A DNA stretch of 64,000 bases from Mycobacterium rhizamassiliense (GCF_900157375.1 NZ_LT721901.1:4297685-4361684), one strand, 5' to 3'; positions 1 through 8,321 are shown, counted from the stretch's first letter. Translations and numbers: made by a program. The notes: generated from the letters alone by a model not told the origin.

Positions 1-558
1 GGCGGTCATCGTGCTCACCACGCCCGGCTTGAGCTTCCAGGACACCGCGTCGGACTCGACGCGGTCGCCGTTGGTCGAGGTCACCGGCCCGGGGAACGCG
101 ACGGTCAGCTCGACGTCGGCGTCGGGGTCGGTCACCGCCGTCAGGTCGGCGCGGCCCTCCAGGAGCACCAGGTTGCCGTTTCGGCGCAGCGACAGGTTCA
201 CGCCTGCGGCGTTGGAGTTCATGTTGGCCAGCTGCGGCAGCTCGGCGAAGGTCAGGTCGGAGAACACCGCTTGCGACCCGACATAGCCGTCGCTGTCGTA
301 GTTGGACACCGCCACCTTCTGACTGAACGGCAGGTTGTTGCTGTCCAGCTGCGGGCCGGTGTCCTTGGGGGTTTTCGGCTTCGCCGCGGCGATGATGTCC
401 CCGGACACCAGGTCGTCGGCGGAAATGGTGAACGAGGCCCTGGCCCGCAGGCACCCGGTCATCAGGGGCACCAGGAACAGCAGCATGGCGATCGCCAGCA
501 CGCGGCGCCGCCGCGCGGCAGGTCGTCGGGCTCGAAGCGGGGGAGAGCTGGCGCGCAC
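1..558 (-). CDS. lppM: LppM-like lipoprotein, 3' end outside window
   Basis: The reverse strand reads from a GTG at 558 through an Arg-rich start, a hydrophobic stretch and the lipobox LMTGC, so a lipid-anchored exported protein is expected. The following sequence (ASFTISADDLVSGDIIAAAK and VAVSNYDSDGYVGSQAVFSD) matches the LppM family as I remember it from M. tuberculosis Rv2171, about 227 residues; 186 codons are present and the frame is open at base 1. LppM has been linked to phagosome handling, but its biochemical role is not settled. It lies 27 bp downstream of the acetyltransferase gene on the same strand, so the two are probably co-transcribed. The exact start is a choice: GTG 558 gives a short basic n-region before the hydrophobic core. 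Confidence 0.85.
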   Translation of the reverse strand, partial: MRASSPPLRARRPAARRRRVLAIAMLLFLVPLMTGCLRARASFTISADDLVSGDIIAAAKPKTPKDTGPQLDSNNLPFSQKVAVSNYDSDGYVGSQAVFSDLTFAELPQLANMNSNAAGVNLSLRRNGNLVLLEGRADLTAVTDPDADVELTVAFPGPVTSTNGDRVESDAVSWKLKPGVVSTMTA

Positions 559-585
559 CAGGTCATCGTGCCAGATCGGGCCCCG

Positions 586-1188
586 CTACAGCGGCAGCGG
601 GCGGCCCAGGATCGCGAATGCCCGTGGGTCCCCGGCGAAGTGGTAGCGCCGGATGATGTCGGTGAAGCCCAGCCGCCGGTACAGGCGCCACGCGCGGTTG
701 GCCTCGCCGTTGGTTTCCGGGGTGGACAGCAGCACGTTGCGCTCGTCGCGATTGGCGAGCAGCCGGCGGGCCAGCGCCTCGCCCAGGCCGCGGCCTTGCG
801 CGCGGGGGTGGATGTGCAGCTCGGTCAGCTCGAAATAGCTGGTCATCAGCCGGTCGATGACCTCGGGCGGTAGGCCGCCGCGCTGCAAACCCAGCACCAC
901 CTGCTGTTGCCACCACTGACCGGGCGCCCCGGGGTAGCCGTAGGCGACACCGAGCAGGGGCGCGTCGCTGAGTTCGGCGGGCGAGGGCTCCGCCCCGTCC
1001 TCGGCAGCCTCGGCCTCGACGACGGCCGCCGCCTGCCACCCGCGCCGGCGGATGTGCTCGAGCCACATGGCGGCCCGCTGGTTCTCGGTGCCCCGCGGGT
1101 ATCGCATCGCATCGACGTAAACGCCCAGGGCGTCGCGCAGACGGCGCTCCATCTCGTTCGGCGGGAAATCGATGAGAAAGATCGCCAA
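586..1188 (-). CDS. GNAT-family N-acetyltransferase
   Basis: This 200-residue protein carries the acetyl-CoA pyrophosphate-binding motif of the GNAT fold, HPRAQGRGLGEAL (residues 127-139), preceded by a beta strand (ELTELHI) and followed by ANRAWRLYRRLGF near the C-terminus, the usual GNAT ending. It corresponds in position to Rv2170 of M. tuberculosis. The acceptor substrate cannot be read from the sequence. It is divergent from the DUF3040 gene across a 322-bp spacer and is followed by lppM on the same strand. A Glu/Ala-rich insert around residues 58-72 looks like a surface loop. Confidence 0.88.
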   Translation of the reverse strand: MAIFLIDFPPNEMERRLRDALGVYVDAMRYPRGTENQRAAMWLEHIRRRGWQAAAVVEAEAAEDGAEPSPAELSDAPLLGVAYGYPGAPGQWWQQQVVLGLQRGGLPPEVIDRLMTSYFELTELHIHPRAQGRGLGEALARRLLANRDERNVLLSTPETNGEANRAWRLYRRLGFTDIIRRYHFAGDPRAFAILGRPLPL

Positions 1189-1510
1189 CTCGCGGTGCCC
1201 TCCTCATCCAGTGATCCGGCTTCCGGTTGCTCCCACGCCGTGCCGGTGCAGAGCCATTATCGGACCCGACGGTGCCTGTGCGACGGGCGGTGGTGGCAAG
1301 CGGCGCGACTGCTCGAGTTTTGGCTAAGCCGGTTGTAACGCACGGCCGTTGGCGGGCGACAATATTGTCTGGACGCTGCGGGGATAGAATCGGTGCCGAA
1401 CCAGTGGTACGGCGCAGATCGACCTCGTATCATCTGTGTTAGTTGCCCCTACAATGGGCATCCGCGTGCTATCGATAGTTACGTGTCCAACTGTCGGCAA
1501 GGAGGGACGA
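1189..1510. promoter_or_regulatory. divergent intergenic region with palindromes
   Basis: This 322-bp spacer separates two divergent genes and should hold promoters for both. It contains a perfect 12-bp palindrome GACAATATTGTC at 1358-1369 and a 10-bp palindrome CTATCGATAG at 1469-1478. A TACAAT hexamer at 1450-1455 could be a -10 element for the DUF3040 gene, but no good -35 is seen upstream. No credible ORF is found in it. Confidence 0.4.
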
Positions 1511-1912
1511 ATGCCACTCTCCGATCATGAGCAGCGGATGCTCGATCAGATCGAGAGCGCTCTCTACGCCGAGGATCCCAAATTCGCCTCGAGCGTCCGT
1601 GGCGGAGGGTTCCGCGCACCGACCGCGCGGCGGCGCCTGCAGGGCGCGGCGTTGTTCGTCATCGGCTTGGCCATGCTGGTTTCCGGCGTGGCGTTCAAGG
1701 CCACGATGATCGGTAGCTTCCCAATTCTGAGCGTCTTCGGCTTCATCGTCATGTTCGGCGGAGTGGTGTTTGCCATCACCGGCCCCCGGATGGCGGGGCG
1801 GTCGGAGCATCCCGGACCGGCGGCCGGTGCGCCGCGCCGCCGGAATAAGGGTGGCGGAGGGTCGTTCACCAGCCGGATGGAGGACCGGTTCCGCCGCCGT
1901 TTCGACGAGTAG
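1511..1912 (+). CDS. DUF3040 family membrane protein
   Basis: The 133-residue product begins PLSDHEQRMLDQIE, the N-terminal signature of the actinobacterial DUF3040 family, and has two hydrophobic segments at about residues 46-62 and 70-90, followed by a basic tail (RRRNKGGGGSF and DRFRRRFDE). It matches the position and family of Rv2169c, which sits just before mraZ in mycobacteria. The ATG at 1511 is chosen because AAGGAGGG lies at 1499-1506 with a short spacer. Function is unknown; context suggests an envelope or division link, but that is inference. A strong hairpin after the stop separates it from mraZ. Confidence 0.85.
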   Translation: MPLSDHEQRMLDQIESALYAEDPKFASSVRGGGFRAPTARRRLQGAALFVIGLAMLVSGVAFKATMIGSFPILSVFGFIVMFGGVVFAITGPRMAGRSEHPGPAAGAPRRRNKGGGGSFTSRMEDRFRRRFDE

Positions 1913-1934
1913 CGGACCGCCCGGCACGGGCGTC

Positions 1935-1962
1935 GAAGGGGTAGCCACACGGCTGCCCCTTC
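1935..1962 (+). terminator. stem-loop terminator after the DUF3040 gene
   Basis: Bases 1935-1946 pair with 1951-1962 (12 bp, one G-T pair) around an ACAC loop. The stem begins 23 bases after the stop codon and is followed by the pyrimidine-rich TCTCTT. This is a good intrinsic terminator candidate and would insulate mraZ from the upstream gene. Confidence 0.6.
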
Positions 1963-2042
1963 TCTCTTGTCCGCGCGCTGTCCGGGTCGATTCGGGCTTC
2001 GTGGCCGACACCTGTTCGAAGCGCAACTGAGGCCAAACCGAG

Positions 2043-2082
2043 CCCCACTGGCCCCCACTCGGACGCCCCACTGGGCCCCACT
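2043..2082 (-). repeat. distal array of four CCCCACT boxes (inverted MraZ-type boxes)
   Basis: Four identical heptamers CCCCACT start at 2043, 2053, 2066 and 2076, with spacings of 10, 13 and 10 bp. Read on the - strand each is AGTGGGG, so the array contains TGGGG cores with the 10-bp period expected of MraZ operators (TGGGN plus 5 bp in E. coli). It faces the proximal array at 2211-2245. Whether MraZ binds here is inference. Confidence 0.55.
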
Positions 2083-2210
2083 TCGCGAATTGTGGGCTTT
2101 GAAATGCGGTTTCTCGCCGCTCCACGTGCGCCCTCAGCTGCCCCCGCGCGGTCGCGGCGCAGCGCGGTGTGGCGGATGGGCCAGGAAACACCGCGCCGAG
2201 ACTCAATTAA

Positions 2211-2245
2211 TGGGGAAAAGTGGGGGGTTGTGGGGTATGGTGGCT
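2211..2245 (+). promoter_or_regulatory. proximal MraZ operator (TGGGG boxes at 10-bp period)
   Basis: TGGGG occurs at 2211, 2221 and 2231, exactly 10 bp apart, with a degenerate fourth box TGGCT at 2241; the 5-bp spacers are AAAAG, GGTTG and TATGG. MraZ binds direct TGGGN repeats separated by 5 bp upstream of its own gene in E. coli, so this is very probably the autoregulatory operator of the dcw operon. It ends 48 bp before the mraZ GTG. The 1913-2292 spacer holds no supported gene. Confidence 0.8.
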
Positions 2246-2292
2246 GAAGTGTTTGGGCGAGCCGGAAGCCGGCCTCGACAGGAGGTGAGCTG

Positions 2293-2724
2293 GTGTTTCT
2301 CGGCACCTACACGCCCAAGCTCGACGACAAAGGACGGCTCACCTTGCCGGCCAAGTTCCGCGACGCACTGGCAGGGGGGTTGATGGTCACGAAGAGCCAA
2401 GACCACAGCCTCGCCGTCTACCCGCGGACGGAATTCGAACAGCTGGCCCGCCGGGCCAGCAAGACGTCCCGCAGCAACCCGGAGGCAAGAGCGTTCCTGC
2501 GCAATCTCGCCGCCGGCACCGACGAGCAGCATCCCGACACGCAGGGCCGCATCACCCTGTCGGCCGACCACCGCCGCTACGCCAACCTGTCCAAGGATTG
2601 CGTGGTGATCGGGGCGGTCGACTACCTCGAGATCTGGGATGCGCAGGCCTGGAACGACTACCAGCAGACCCACGAAGAGAACTTCTCCGCGGCCAGCGAT
2701 GAAGCACTCGGCGACATTATCTGA
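2293..2724 (+). CDS. mraZ: transcriptional regulator MraZ
   Basis: The 143-residue protein starts MFLGTYTPKLDDKGRLTLP, the hallmark of MraZ, and contains two SpoVT/AbrB-like MraZ half-domains (residues about 5-50 and 80-125; DTQGRITLSADHRRYANL in the second). MraZ is a DNA-binding ring-forming repressor of the dcw cluster. The start is GTG 2293, preceded by AGGAGGTGA at 2280-2288. The gene overlaps the start chosen for rsmH by 26 bp. The TGGGG boxes just upstream fit autoregulation. Confidence 0.96.
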   Translation: MFLGTYTPKLDDKGRLTLPAKFRDALAGGLMVTKSQDHSLAVYPRTEFEQLARRASKTSRSNPEARAFLRNLAAGTDEQHPDTQGRITLSADHRRYANLSKDCVVIGAVDYLEIWDAQAWNDYQQTHEENFSAASDEALGDII

Positions 2725-3877
2725 GGCGCATGCCCGTGCATCGTGGCCTCTGCCCGAACCGACCCTGGCGTACTTCCCCAACGCCAGGTTCGTAGCTTCG
2801 GACAGGGACCTCGGTGCGTGGGCGTCCCGCCATACCCCTGGAGGTGTCGCGGTGGCCGATCGGCCAAGCGAGTTCGGGCATGTGCCCGTGCTGCTGGAGC
2901 GCTGTGTCGAGCTGCTCGCCCCGGCGCTGACCCGGCACCACCCGGACGGATCCGGGGCTGTCCTCGTCGACGCGACCCTGGGCGCGGGCGGGCACACGGA
3001 ACGATTCCTCACCGAGCTGCCTGGCCTGCGGGTGATCGGGCTCGACCGCGATTCCGGCGCCCTGGACATTGCTCGCGACCGGTTGGCGGCCTTCGGCGAC
3101 CGAATCACCCTGGTGCACACGCGATATGACGGCATCACCGATGCCCTGGCCGAATCGGGTTATGCCGCAATCGAATCGGTCGACGCCATCCTGTTCGACC
3201 TCGGAGTGTCGTCCATGCAGCTCGACCGCGCCGAGCGCGGCTTCGCCTACGCGCAGGACGCGCCGCTGGACATGCGGATGGACTCGGAGTCGTCGCTGAC
3301 CGCGGCCGACATCCTCAACACCTACGATGAGGCGGCGCTGGCGAGCATCCTGCACCGCTACGGCGAGGAGCGGTTCGCCCGCCGCATCGCCAAGCACATC
3401 ATCCGCCAGCGCGCCCGCGCCCCCTTTGCGACGACGGCCGAGCTGGTTGAGCTGCTCTACCAAGCGATTCCGGCTCCGGCCCGGCGCACCGGCGGGCATC
3501 CGGCCAAGCGCACCTTCCAGGCGCTGCGCATCGCGGTCAACGACGAGCTGGACTCGCTGCGCGACGCCATCCCGGCCGCGCTGGATGCGCTCGCCGTCGG
3601 GGGTCGCGTCGCGGTGATGGCCTATCAGTCGCTGGAGGACCGGATCGTCAAACGCGCATTCGCCGACGCGGTGGCCTCGCGCACGCCCGTCGACCTGCCG
3701 ATGGAGCTGCCCGGCCGCGGGCCGCGGTTTCGGGCGTTGACGCGCGGCGCGGAGCGTGCGGATGCCGCTGAGATCGAACGCAATCCGCGCAGCAACCCGG
3801 TGCGCTTACGGGCAGTGCAACGGGTGGAACACGAATCAGAATCGCAGCGCCAGGGGACCGGGAAGGGCGACGCATGA
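2699..3877 (+). CDS. rsmH: 16S rRNA (cytosine1402-N4)-methyltransferase RsmH
   Basis: RsmH methylates N4 of C1402 in 16S rRNA using S-adenosylmethionine. The core begins GHVPVLLERCVELL, followed by the SAM loop DATLGAGGHTERFL and IGLDRDSGAL, then LFDLGVSSMQLDRAERGF and the C-terminal HPAKRTFQALRIAVN, all diagnostic. The start is uncertain. ATG 2699 gives 392 residues including an N-terminal extension (LPEPTLAYFPNARFV) that I recall as conserved in M. tuberculosis Rv2165c. GTG 2852 gives about 341 residues, has GGAGGT six bases upstream and is closer to the usual family length. The stop overlaps the next gene by 4 bp. Confidence 0.93.
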   Translation: MKHSATLSEAHARASWPLPEPTLAYFPNARFVASDRDLGAWASRHTPGGVAVADRPSEFGHVPVLLERCVELLAPALTRHHPDGSGAVLVDATLGAGGHTERFLTELPGLRVIGLDRDSGALDIARDRLAAFGDRITLVHTRYDGITDALAESGYAAIESVDAILFDLGVSSMQLDRAERGFAYAQDAPLDMRMDSESSLTAADILNTYDEAALASILHRYGEERFARRIAKHIIRQRARAPFATTAELVELLYQAIPAPARRTGGHPAKRTFQALRIAVNDELDSLRDAIPAALDALAVGGRVAVMAYQSLEDRIVKRAFADAVASRTPVDLPMELPGRGPRFRALTRGAERADAAEIERNPRSNPVRLRAVQRVEHESESQRQGTGKGDA

Positions 3878-5082
3878 AAACCAAGCGTGACACACCGAAA
3901 CGCCAGGGCGGCAGTGACCGTCGGCGTGGGCGTGACGCTTCCGCCCGTACCAGCAGGCGCACGCCGGCGGAGGCGGCGTCGCGGCGCAGCCGTCCCGGAA
4001 AGGTCTCGACGCCCAGCCGCGAACCGCGGACGCACAATGCCGGGCCGCAGACCGGCCCGAACGCCCGCCCGGTCGAACGGTCGAACCGCCCCAAGAGCAC
4101 CCGGCAGGCCAGGGCCCGGGCCAAGGCGCGGAAGGCCAAGGCACCCAAGGTCATTCGGCCCCGGCTGACCGAGCGCGTGGCGATGCGCCTGGCGGCGATC
4201 GACCTGCGACCCCGGACCCTGCTGAGCAAGGTGCCGTTCGTCGTGCTGATCATCGGCGCGCTCGGCCTCGGGCTGGGCCTGACGCTGTGGCTGTCCACCG
4301 ACTCGGCCGAGCGCTCCTACCGGCTGAGCCACGCCCGCGAGAAGAACCGGATGCTGCAGCAGCAGGCGGAGTCGCTGGAACGTGAAGTGCGCGAGGCCGA
4401 GGCCGCGCCGGCGCTGGCCGAAGCGGCGCGCAAGCAGGGCATGATCCCCACCCGCGACACCGCCCACCTGGTTCAGGACGCCTCCGGTAACTGGGTGGTG
4501 GTCGGCACGCCCAAGCCGGCCGACGGCGTTCCGCCGCCGCCGCTGAACTCCAAGCTTCCCGACGCCGGCCCCGCGGCCCCCGCGAAGCCGGTGGCGCCCC
4601 CGGCGGAGATCCCGGTGCGCGTCGAGCCCGTTCCCGGTCTCGCGCCCGCGCCGACGAGGTCCGGGCCCGAGGCGCTGCTGCGAGCCCCCGACGGGTCGAC
4701 GACGGTGGGCGGCCAGCACATTCCGCAGATCGCCCCGCTGCCGGGCATGCCCGGCGGGCCTGCTGTCGGGCAGCCGCCGGTGGCGATGCCCCTGCCAGGG
4801 CTGCCGGCTCCCGCGGCGCCCGAGAGTCCCGGGGTGCCCAACCAAAGCCCGATCCCGATCGGCGGGACGCCCGTCCCGGCACAGGCACCGGTCCCGATGC
4901 CCGCCCAGGTGCCGGTCCCGTTGCCACGTGGCATCGCGCCGCCTGCGCCGCGCGTGGGTGGCCCGCTGATCCCGGGTGCCTCGGTGCTGCCGCCGGCGGC
5001 ACCGGTCGTCCCGGGGCTGGTGCCGAATAGCGGCCAGCAGATCGTCCCGCCGGCCGCCGCTATGCCGGGCGCGGCCCGATGA
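3874..5082 (+). CDS. ftsL: FtsL-like division protein with proline-rich tail
   Basis: A 402-residue bitopic protein: a very basic cytoplasmic N-terminus (residues 1-118), one membrane helix (about 119-141, VPFVVLIIGALGLGLGLTLW), a coiled-coil stretch (145-178, EKNRMLQQQAESLEREVREA) and a long Pro/Ala-rich extracytoplasmic tail. Size, layout and position between rsmH and pbpB match Rv2164c, which has been reported as mycobacterial FtsL. It would act with FtsQ and PBP2b in the divisome. The tail after about residue 200 is low complexity and typical of this locus rather than of other FtsL proteins. Both ends overlap neighbours by 4 bp. Confidence 0.82.
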   Translation: MKTKRDTPKRQGGSDRRRGRDASARTSRRTPAEAASRRSRPGKVSTPSREPRTHNAGPQTGPNARPVERSNRPKSTRQARARAKARKAKAPKVIRPRLTERVAMRLAAIDLRPRTLLSKVPFVVLIIGALGLGLGLTLWLSTDSAERSYRLSHAREKNRMLQQQAESLEREVREAEAAPALAEAARKQGMIPTRDTAHLVQDASGNWVVVGTPKPADGVPPPPLNSKLPDAGPAAPAKPVAPPAEIPVRVEPVPGLAPAPTRSGPEALLRAPDGSTTVGGQHIPQIAPLPGMPGGPAVGQPPVAMPLPGLPAPAAPESPGVPNQSPIPIGGTPVPAQAPVPMPAQVPVPLPRGIAPPAPRVGGPLIPGASVLPPAAPVVPGLVPNSGQQIVPPAAAMPGAAR

Positions 5083-7133
5083 GCCGCGGCGAGCCCCGGC
5101 GCACCCGCCGTTCCCAGTCGCCGCGGCCGACGCGCGGTCGTGGTAAGTCCGATGCCGGGCAGCCTCGGCGCGCTCGCAAGGGGGAAAAGGCCACGGCGCC
5201 CAAGGATGTCCGGGAGCCGCGCAGGTTCCGGAAAGCCAAGGACCCCAAGGAGGTTCAGGCGGCCGGACGCGCGGACGCCGGTCACTCGGCACGCGAGCGG
5301 CGCACCCGTCAGCTGACGGAAGTGGTCAGCCGCGGTGGGTCGTTCACCTTCCGGCACCGTGCCGGCTACGCCGTGATCCTGATCCTGATGCTGGTGGCCG
5401 GCGTGCAGCTGTTCCGCCTTCAGGTGACGGACGCCCCGGCGTTGCGGGCCCAGGCGGCCGGGCAGCTCAAGGTCACCGACATCCAGAAGGCCGTCCGCGG
5501 CAGCATCGTCGACCGGCACAATCAGCAACTCGCCTTCACCATCGAGTCGCGCGCATTGACGTTCCAGCCGAAGCGAATTCGCGAGCAGCTGGAGGAGGCC
5601 AAGCGGAAGAACCCGGCCGCCCCCGATCCGCAGACGCGGCTGCAGGAGATCGCCAAAGAGGTATCGACCCGGCTGGGCAACAAGCCGGACTTCGTCACCG
5701 TGCTGAAGAAGCTGCAGACGAACGACAACTTCGTCTACCTGGCGCGCGCCGTCGATCCGGCCATCGCCAGCGCGATCTCGGACAAGTTCCCCGAGGTCGG
5801 CTCGGAGCGGCAGGATCTGCGCCAGTACCCCGGCGGATCGCTGGCCGCCAACGTCGTCGGCGGCATCGACTGGGACGGCCACGGCCTGCTGGGGCTCGAG
5901 GACAGCCTGGACTCCGTGCTGTCGGGCACCGACGGCTCGGTGACCTACGACCGCGGCTCCGACGGCGTGGTCATCCCCGGCAGCTACCGCAACCGGCACA
6001 GGGCGGTCAACGGCTCTACTGTCGAGCTCACGATCGACGACGACATCCAGTTCTACGTGCAGCAGCAGGTCCAGCAGGCGAAGAACGTGTCTGGGGCGCA
6101 CAATGTTTCGGCCGTAGTGCTGGACGCCAAGACCGGTGAAGTGCTGGCCATGGCCAACGACAACACCTTCGACCCGTCCCAGGACATCGGGCGGCAGGGC
6201 GACAAGCAGCTGGGCAACCTGCCGGTGTCGTCGCCCTTCGAGCCGGGCTCGGTGAACAAGGTGGTGACCGCGTCCTCGGTCATCGAGTACGGCCTGTCCA
6301 ACCCCGACGAGGTGCTGCAGGTGCCGGGCTCCATCCAGATGGGCGGCGTCCCCATCCACGACGCCTGGGACCACGGCGTGATGCCGTACACCACCACGGG
6401 CATCTTCGGGAAGTCGTCCAACGTCGGCACGCTGATGCTGGCACAGCGCGTCGGCCCGGAGCGCTACTACGACATGCTCCGTAAATTCGGGCTGGGGCAG
6501 CGCACCAACGTCGGGTTGCCCGGCGAAAGTTCCGGGCTGGTTCCGCCCATCGACCAATGGTCGGGCAGCACGTTCTCGAACCTGCCTATCGGCCAAGGTC
6601 TTTCGATGACCCTGCTGCAGATGACGGACATGTACCAGACGATTGCCAACGACGGGCTGCGCGTCCCGCCGCGCATCATCAAGGCCACGATCGCCGCCGA
6701 TGGCACCCGGACCGAAGAACCGCATCCCGACGGTGTCCGCGTGGTCTCGCCGCAGACCGCGCAGACCGTGCGCGGCATGCTGCGCGCCGTCGTGCAACGC
6801 GACCCGATGGGCTACCAGCAGGGCACCGGCTCGGCCGCGGCCGTGCCCGGCTATCAGATGGCGGGCAAGACCGGTACCGCCCAGCAGATCAACCCCGGCT
6901 GTGGCTGCTACTTCGACAACGTCTACTGGATCACGTTCGCCGGCATGGCCACCGTCGACAACCCGCGCTACGTGATCGGCATCATGATGGACAACCCGGA
7001 GCGCAACGCCGACGGCACGCCTGGACACTCAGCGGCCCCGCTGTTCCACAACATCGCCGGCTGGCTGATGCAGCGTGAGAATGTCCCGCTGTCGCCCGAC
7101 CCCGGGCCGCCGCTGACGCTGCAGGCCACCTGA
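5079..7133 (+). CDS. pbpB: penicillin-binding protein PBP2b/FtsI, septal transpeptidase
   Basis: Class B PBP of 684 residues that cross-links septal peptidoglycan together with FtsW. An Arg/Lys-rich cytoplasmic N-terminus is followed by one membrane segment (AGYAVILILMLVAGVQLF, about 95-112) and a PBP dimerisation domain. The transpeptidase domain has all three motifs: SVNK (catalytic Ser 391), SSN (446-448) and KTG (597-599). ATG 5079 overlaps the FtsL-like stop as ATGA. The gene is convergent with the monooxygenase gene, whose stop lies only 6 bp away, so the dcw operon is interrupted here. Confidence 0.97.
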   Translation: MSRGEPRRTRRSQSPRPTRGRGKSDAGQPRRARKGEKATAPKDVREPRRFRKAKDPKEVQAAGRADAGHSARERRTRQLTEVVSRGGSFTFRHRAGYAVILILMLVAGVQLFRLQVTDAPALRAQAAGQLKVTDIQKAVRGSIVDRHNQQLAFTIESRALTFQPKRIREQLEEAKRKNPAAPDPQTRLQEIAKEVSTRLGNKPDFVTVLKKLQTNDNFVYLARAVDPAIASAISDKFPEVGSERQDLRQYPGGSLAANVVGGIDWDGHGLLGLEDSLDSVLSGTDGSVTYDRGSDGVVIPGSYRNRHRAVNGSTVELTIDDDIQFYVQQQVQQAKNVSGAHNVSAVVLDAKTGEVLAMANDNTFDPSQDIGRQGDKQLGNLPVSSPFEPGSVNKVVTASSVIEYGLSNPDEVLQVPGSIQMGGVPIHDAWDHGVMPYTTTGIFGKSSNVGTLMLAQRVGPERYYDMLRKFGLGQRTNVGLPGESSGLVPPIDQWSGSTFSNLPIGQGLSMTLLQMTDMYQTIANDGLRVPPRIIKATIAADGTRTEEPHPDGVRVVSPQTAQTVRGMLRAVVQRDPMGYQQGTGSAAAVPGYQMAGKTGTAQQINPGCGCYFDNVYWITFAGMATVDNPRYVIGIMMDNPERNADGTPGHSAAPLFHNIAGWLMQRENVPLSPDPGPPLTLQAT

Positions 7134-7138
7134 GGCGG

Positions 7139-8251
7139 TTAGTCCAGGCGAGCGGCGGCGAAACTGCGGTTGCGCGTGTCGATTTCGTCCTGGGTGGCCG
7201 GGACCAGGCGGTCGCCTCCCGGCGCCGCCGTTGCCTGGGATCGGACGACGTGCGGCCGCTGGTCGCGCTCGTATTGCCCCCATGCCCGCTCGAGGTCTCC
7301 CGGGTGGTCGCGTAGGGCCTGGGCCAGAAACCAGGTGCCGGTCAGTGCCAGGCTCGTCCCGCGGCCCGACAGGTTGGAGGAGCTGTGTGCGGCGTCGCCG
7401 ACGAGCACGATGCGCCCGCGATGCCATGCGGGCATGTCGATCTGGCTGACGGAGTCGAAGTAGAGCTCCGGGTCGCGGATTGCCGCGTCGACCAATTCGG
7501 GGACTCGCCACTGGTCGTGGCCGGCGAACGCGTCGGCGAGGATCTGCTTCTGGGCCGCGAGGTCGTGGTAGTCGTAGTCGAGCCATGGCGATCGAAACAT
7601 GAAGACCGCCAAGGCCTTATCGTTGTAGGCGGCGATGCCGGTCAGGTGGCCGGGGAAGTTGTACATCGGGTTGTTGCGTCCGTTTGGCGAGTAATCGGGC
7701 AGGGCGGCCAATGCGACGTAGTAGCCGAGGTGGCGCAGGAACTGCCGTTCGGGCCCGAACGTGAAGCGGCGGACGGCCGAGTGCATCCCGTCGGCCCCGA
7801 CCACCAGGTCGTAGCGGTCGCGGGCACCCGAGGCGAAGCGGACGTCGACTCCGCGGCCGTCGTCGTGCAGTTCGGCGATGGATTGCTCGAACCGCAGCTC
7901 CACCGACGGTCCCAGGTGGTTGTAGAGGAGGGTGGTGAGGTCCTCGCGGGGGATTTCGATGTCGTCGGGTGAATCGTTGATCACCTCGAAGGGCGGTTCG
8001 GCCACCACGGTCCCGGTTGCGTCGATGAACTGGATGCGTTCGCTCATGTCGACGCGATGGTCGAGGATCTCTCCGAGCAGACCCATCTTCTCGGCGACGC
8101 CGATGGCGACGTCGCCGCGGATGTCGATGGGGGAGCCGTTGACCCGTAGGTGGTTCGCGCGTTCGACGATGGTCACGTCATGGCCGTCGGCGCAGAGGTC
8201 GAGCGCCGCGCTCAAGCCGGCGATTCCTGCACCAGAGACGAGAATGCGCAT
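7139..8251 (-). CDS. FAD-dependent monooxygenase (PHBH/UbiH type)
   Basis: The 370-residue protein has the N-terminal FAD-binding Rossmann motif GAGIAGLSAALDL, the middle DG motif (VVGADGMHSAVR) and the second FAD motif GDAAHSSSNLSGRG, so it belongs to the aromatic-hydroxylase class of flavoprotein monooxygenases. The substrate is unknown; TetX-like drug-modifying enzymes and small-molecule hydroxylases share this layout. ATG 8251 is preceded by AGGGAG nine bases upstream. It is divergent from a TetR gene with a palindromic operator between them. The pair sits inside the dcw cluster between pbpB and murE and has no role there, so it looks like an accessory insertion. Confidence 0.88.
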   Translation of the reverse strand: MRILVSGAGIAGLSAALDLCADGHDVTIVERANHLRVNGSPIDIRGDVAIGVAEKMGLLGEILDHRVDMSERIQFIDATGTVVAEPPFEVINDSPDDIEIPREDLTTLLYNHLGPSVELRFEQSIAELHDDGRGVDVRFASGARDRYDLVVGADGMHSAVRRFTFGPERQFLRHLGYYVALAALPDYSPNGRNNPMYNFPGHLTGIAAYNDKALAVFMFRSPWLDYDYHDLAAQKQILADAFAGHDQWRVPELVDAAIRDPELYFDSVSQIDMPAWHRGRIVLVGDAAHSSSNLSGRGTSLALTGTWFLAQALRDHPGDLERAWGQYERDQRPHVVRSQATAAPGGDRLVPATQDEIDTRNRSFAAARLD

Positions 8252-8270
8252 GAGATCCGCTCCCTTAGTT

Positions 8271-8291
8271 TAAGATACGTGATGTATCTTA
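8271..8291. promoter_or_regulatory. TetR-type operator between monooxygenase and tetR
   Basis: An 8-bp inverted repeat, TAAGATAC (8271-8278) and GTATCTTA (8284-8291), flanks a 5-bp spacer GTGAT. It lies in the 70-bp spacer of the divergent monooxygenase and TetR genes, the standard place for a TetR operator controlling both. The sequence symmetry is direct evidence; the binding partner is inferred. Confidence 0.75.
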
Positions 8292-8321
8292 TGACCATAG
8301 CCTCTACCGATAGGAAACGCA

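Noticed and set aside
4473..7028. 851-codon open frame on the - strand opposite ftsL/pbpB
   Set aside because: It is antisense to PBP2b, whose three catalytic motifs are intact, and its composition is the repetitive Arg/Gly/Val type of a GC-skew shadow frame.
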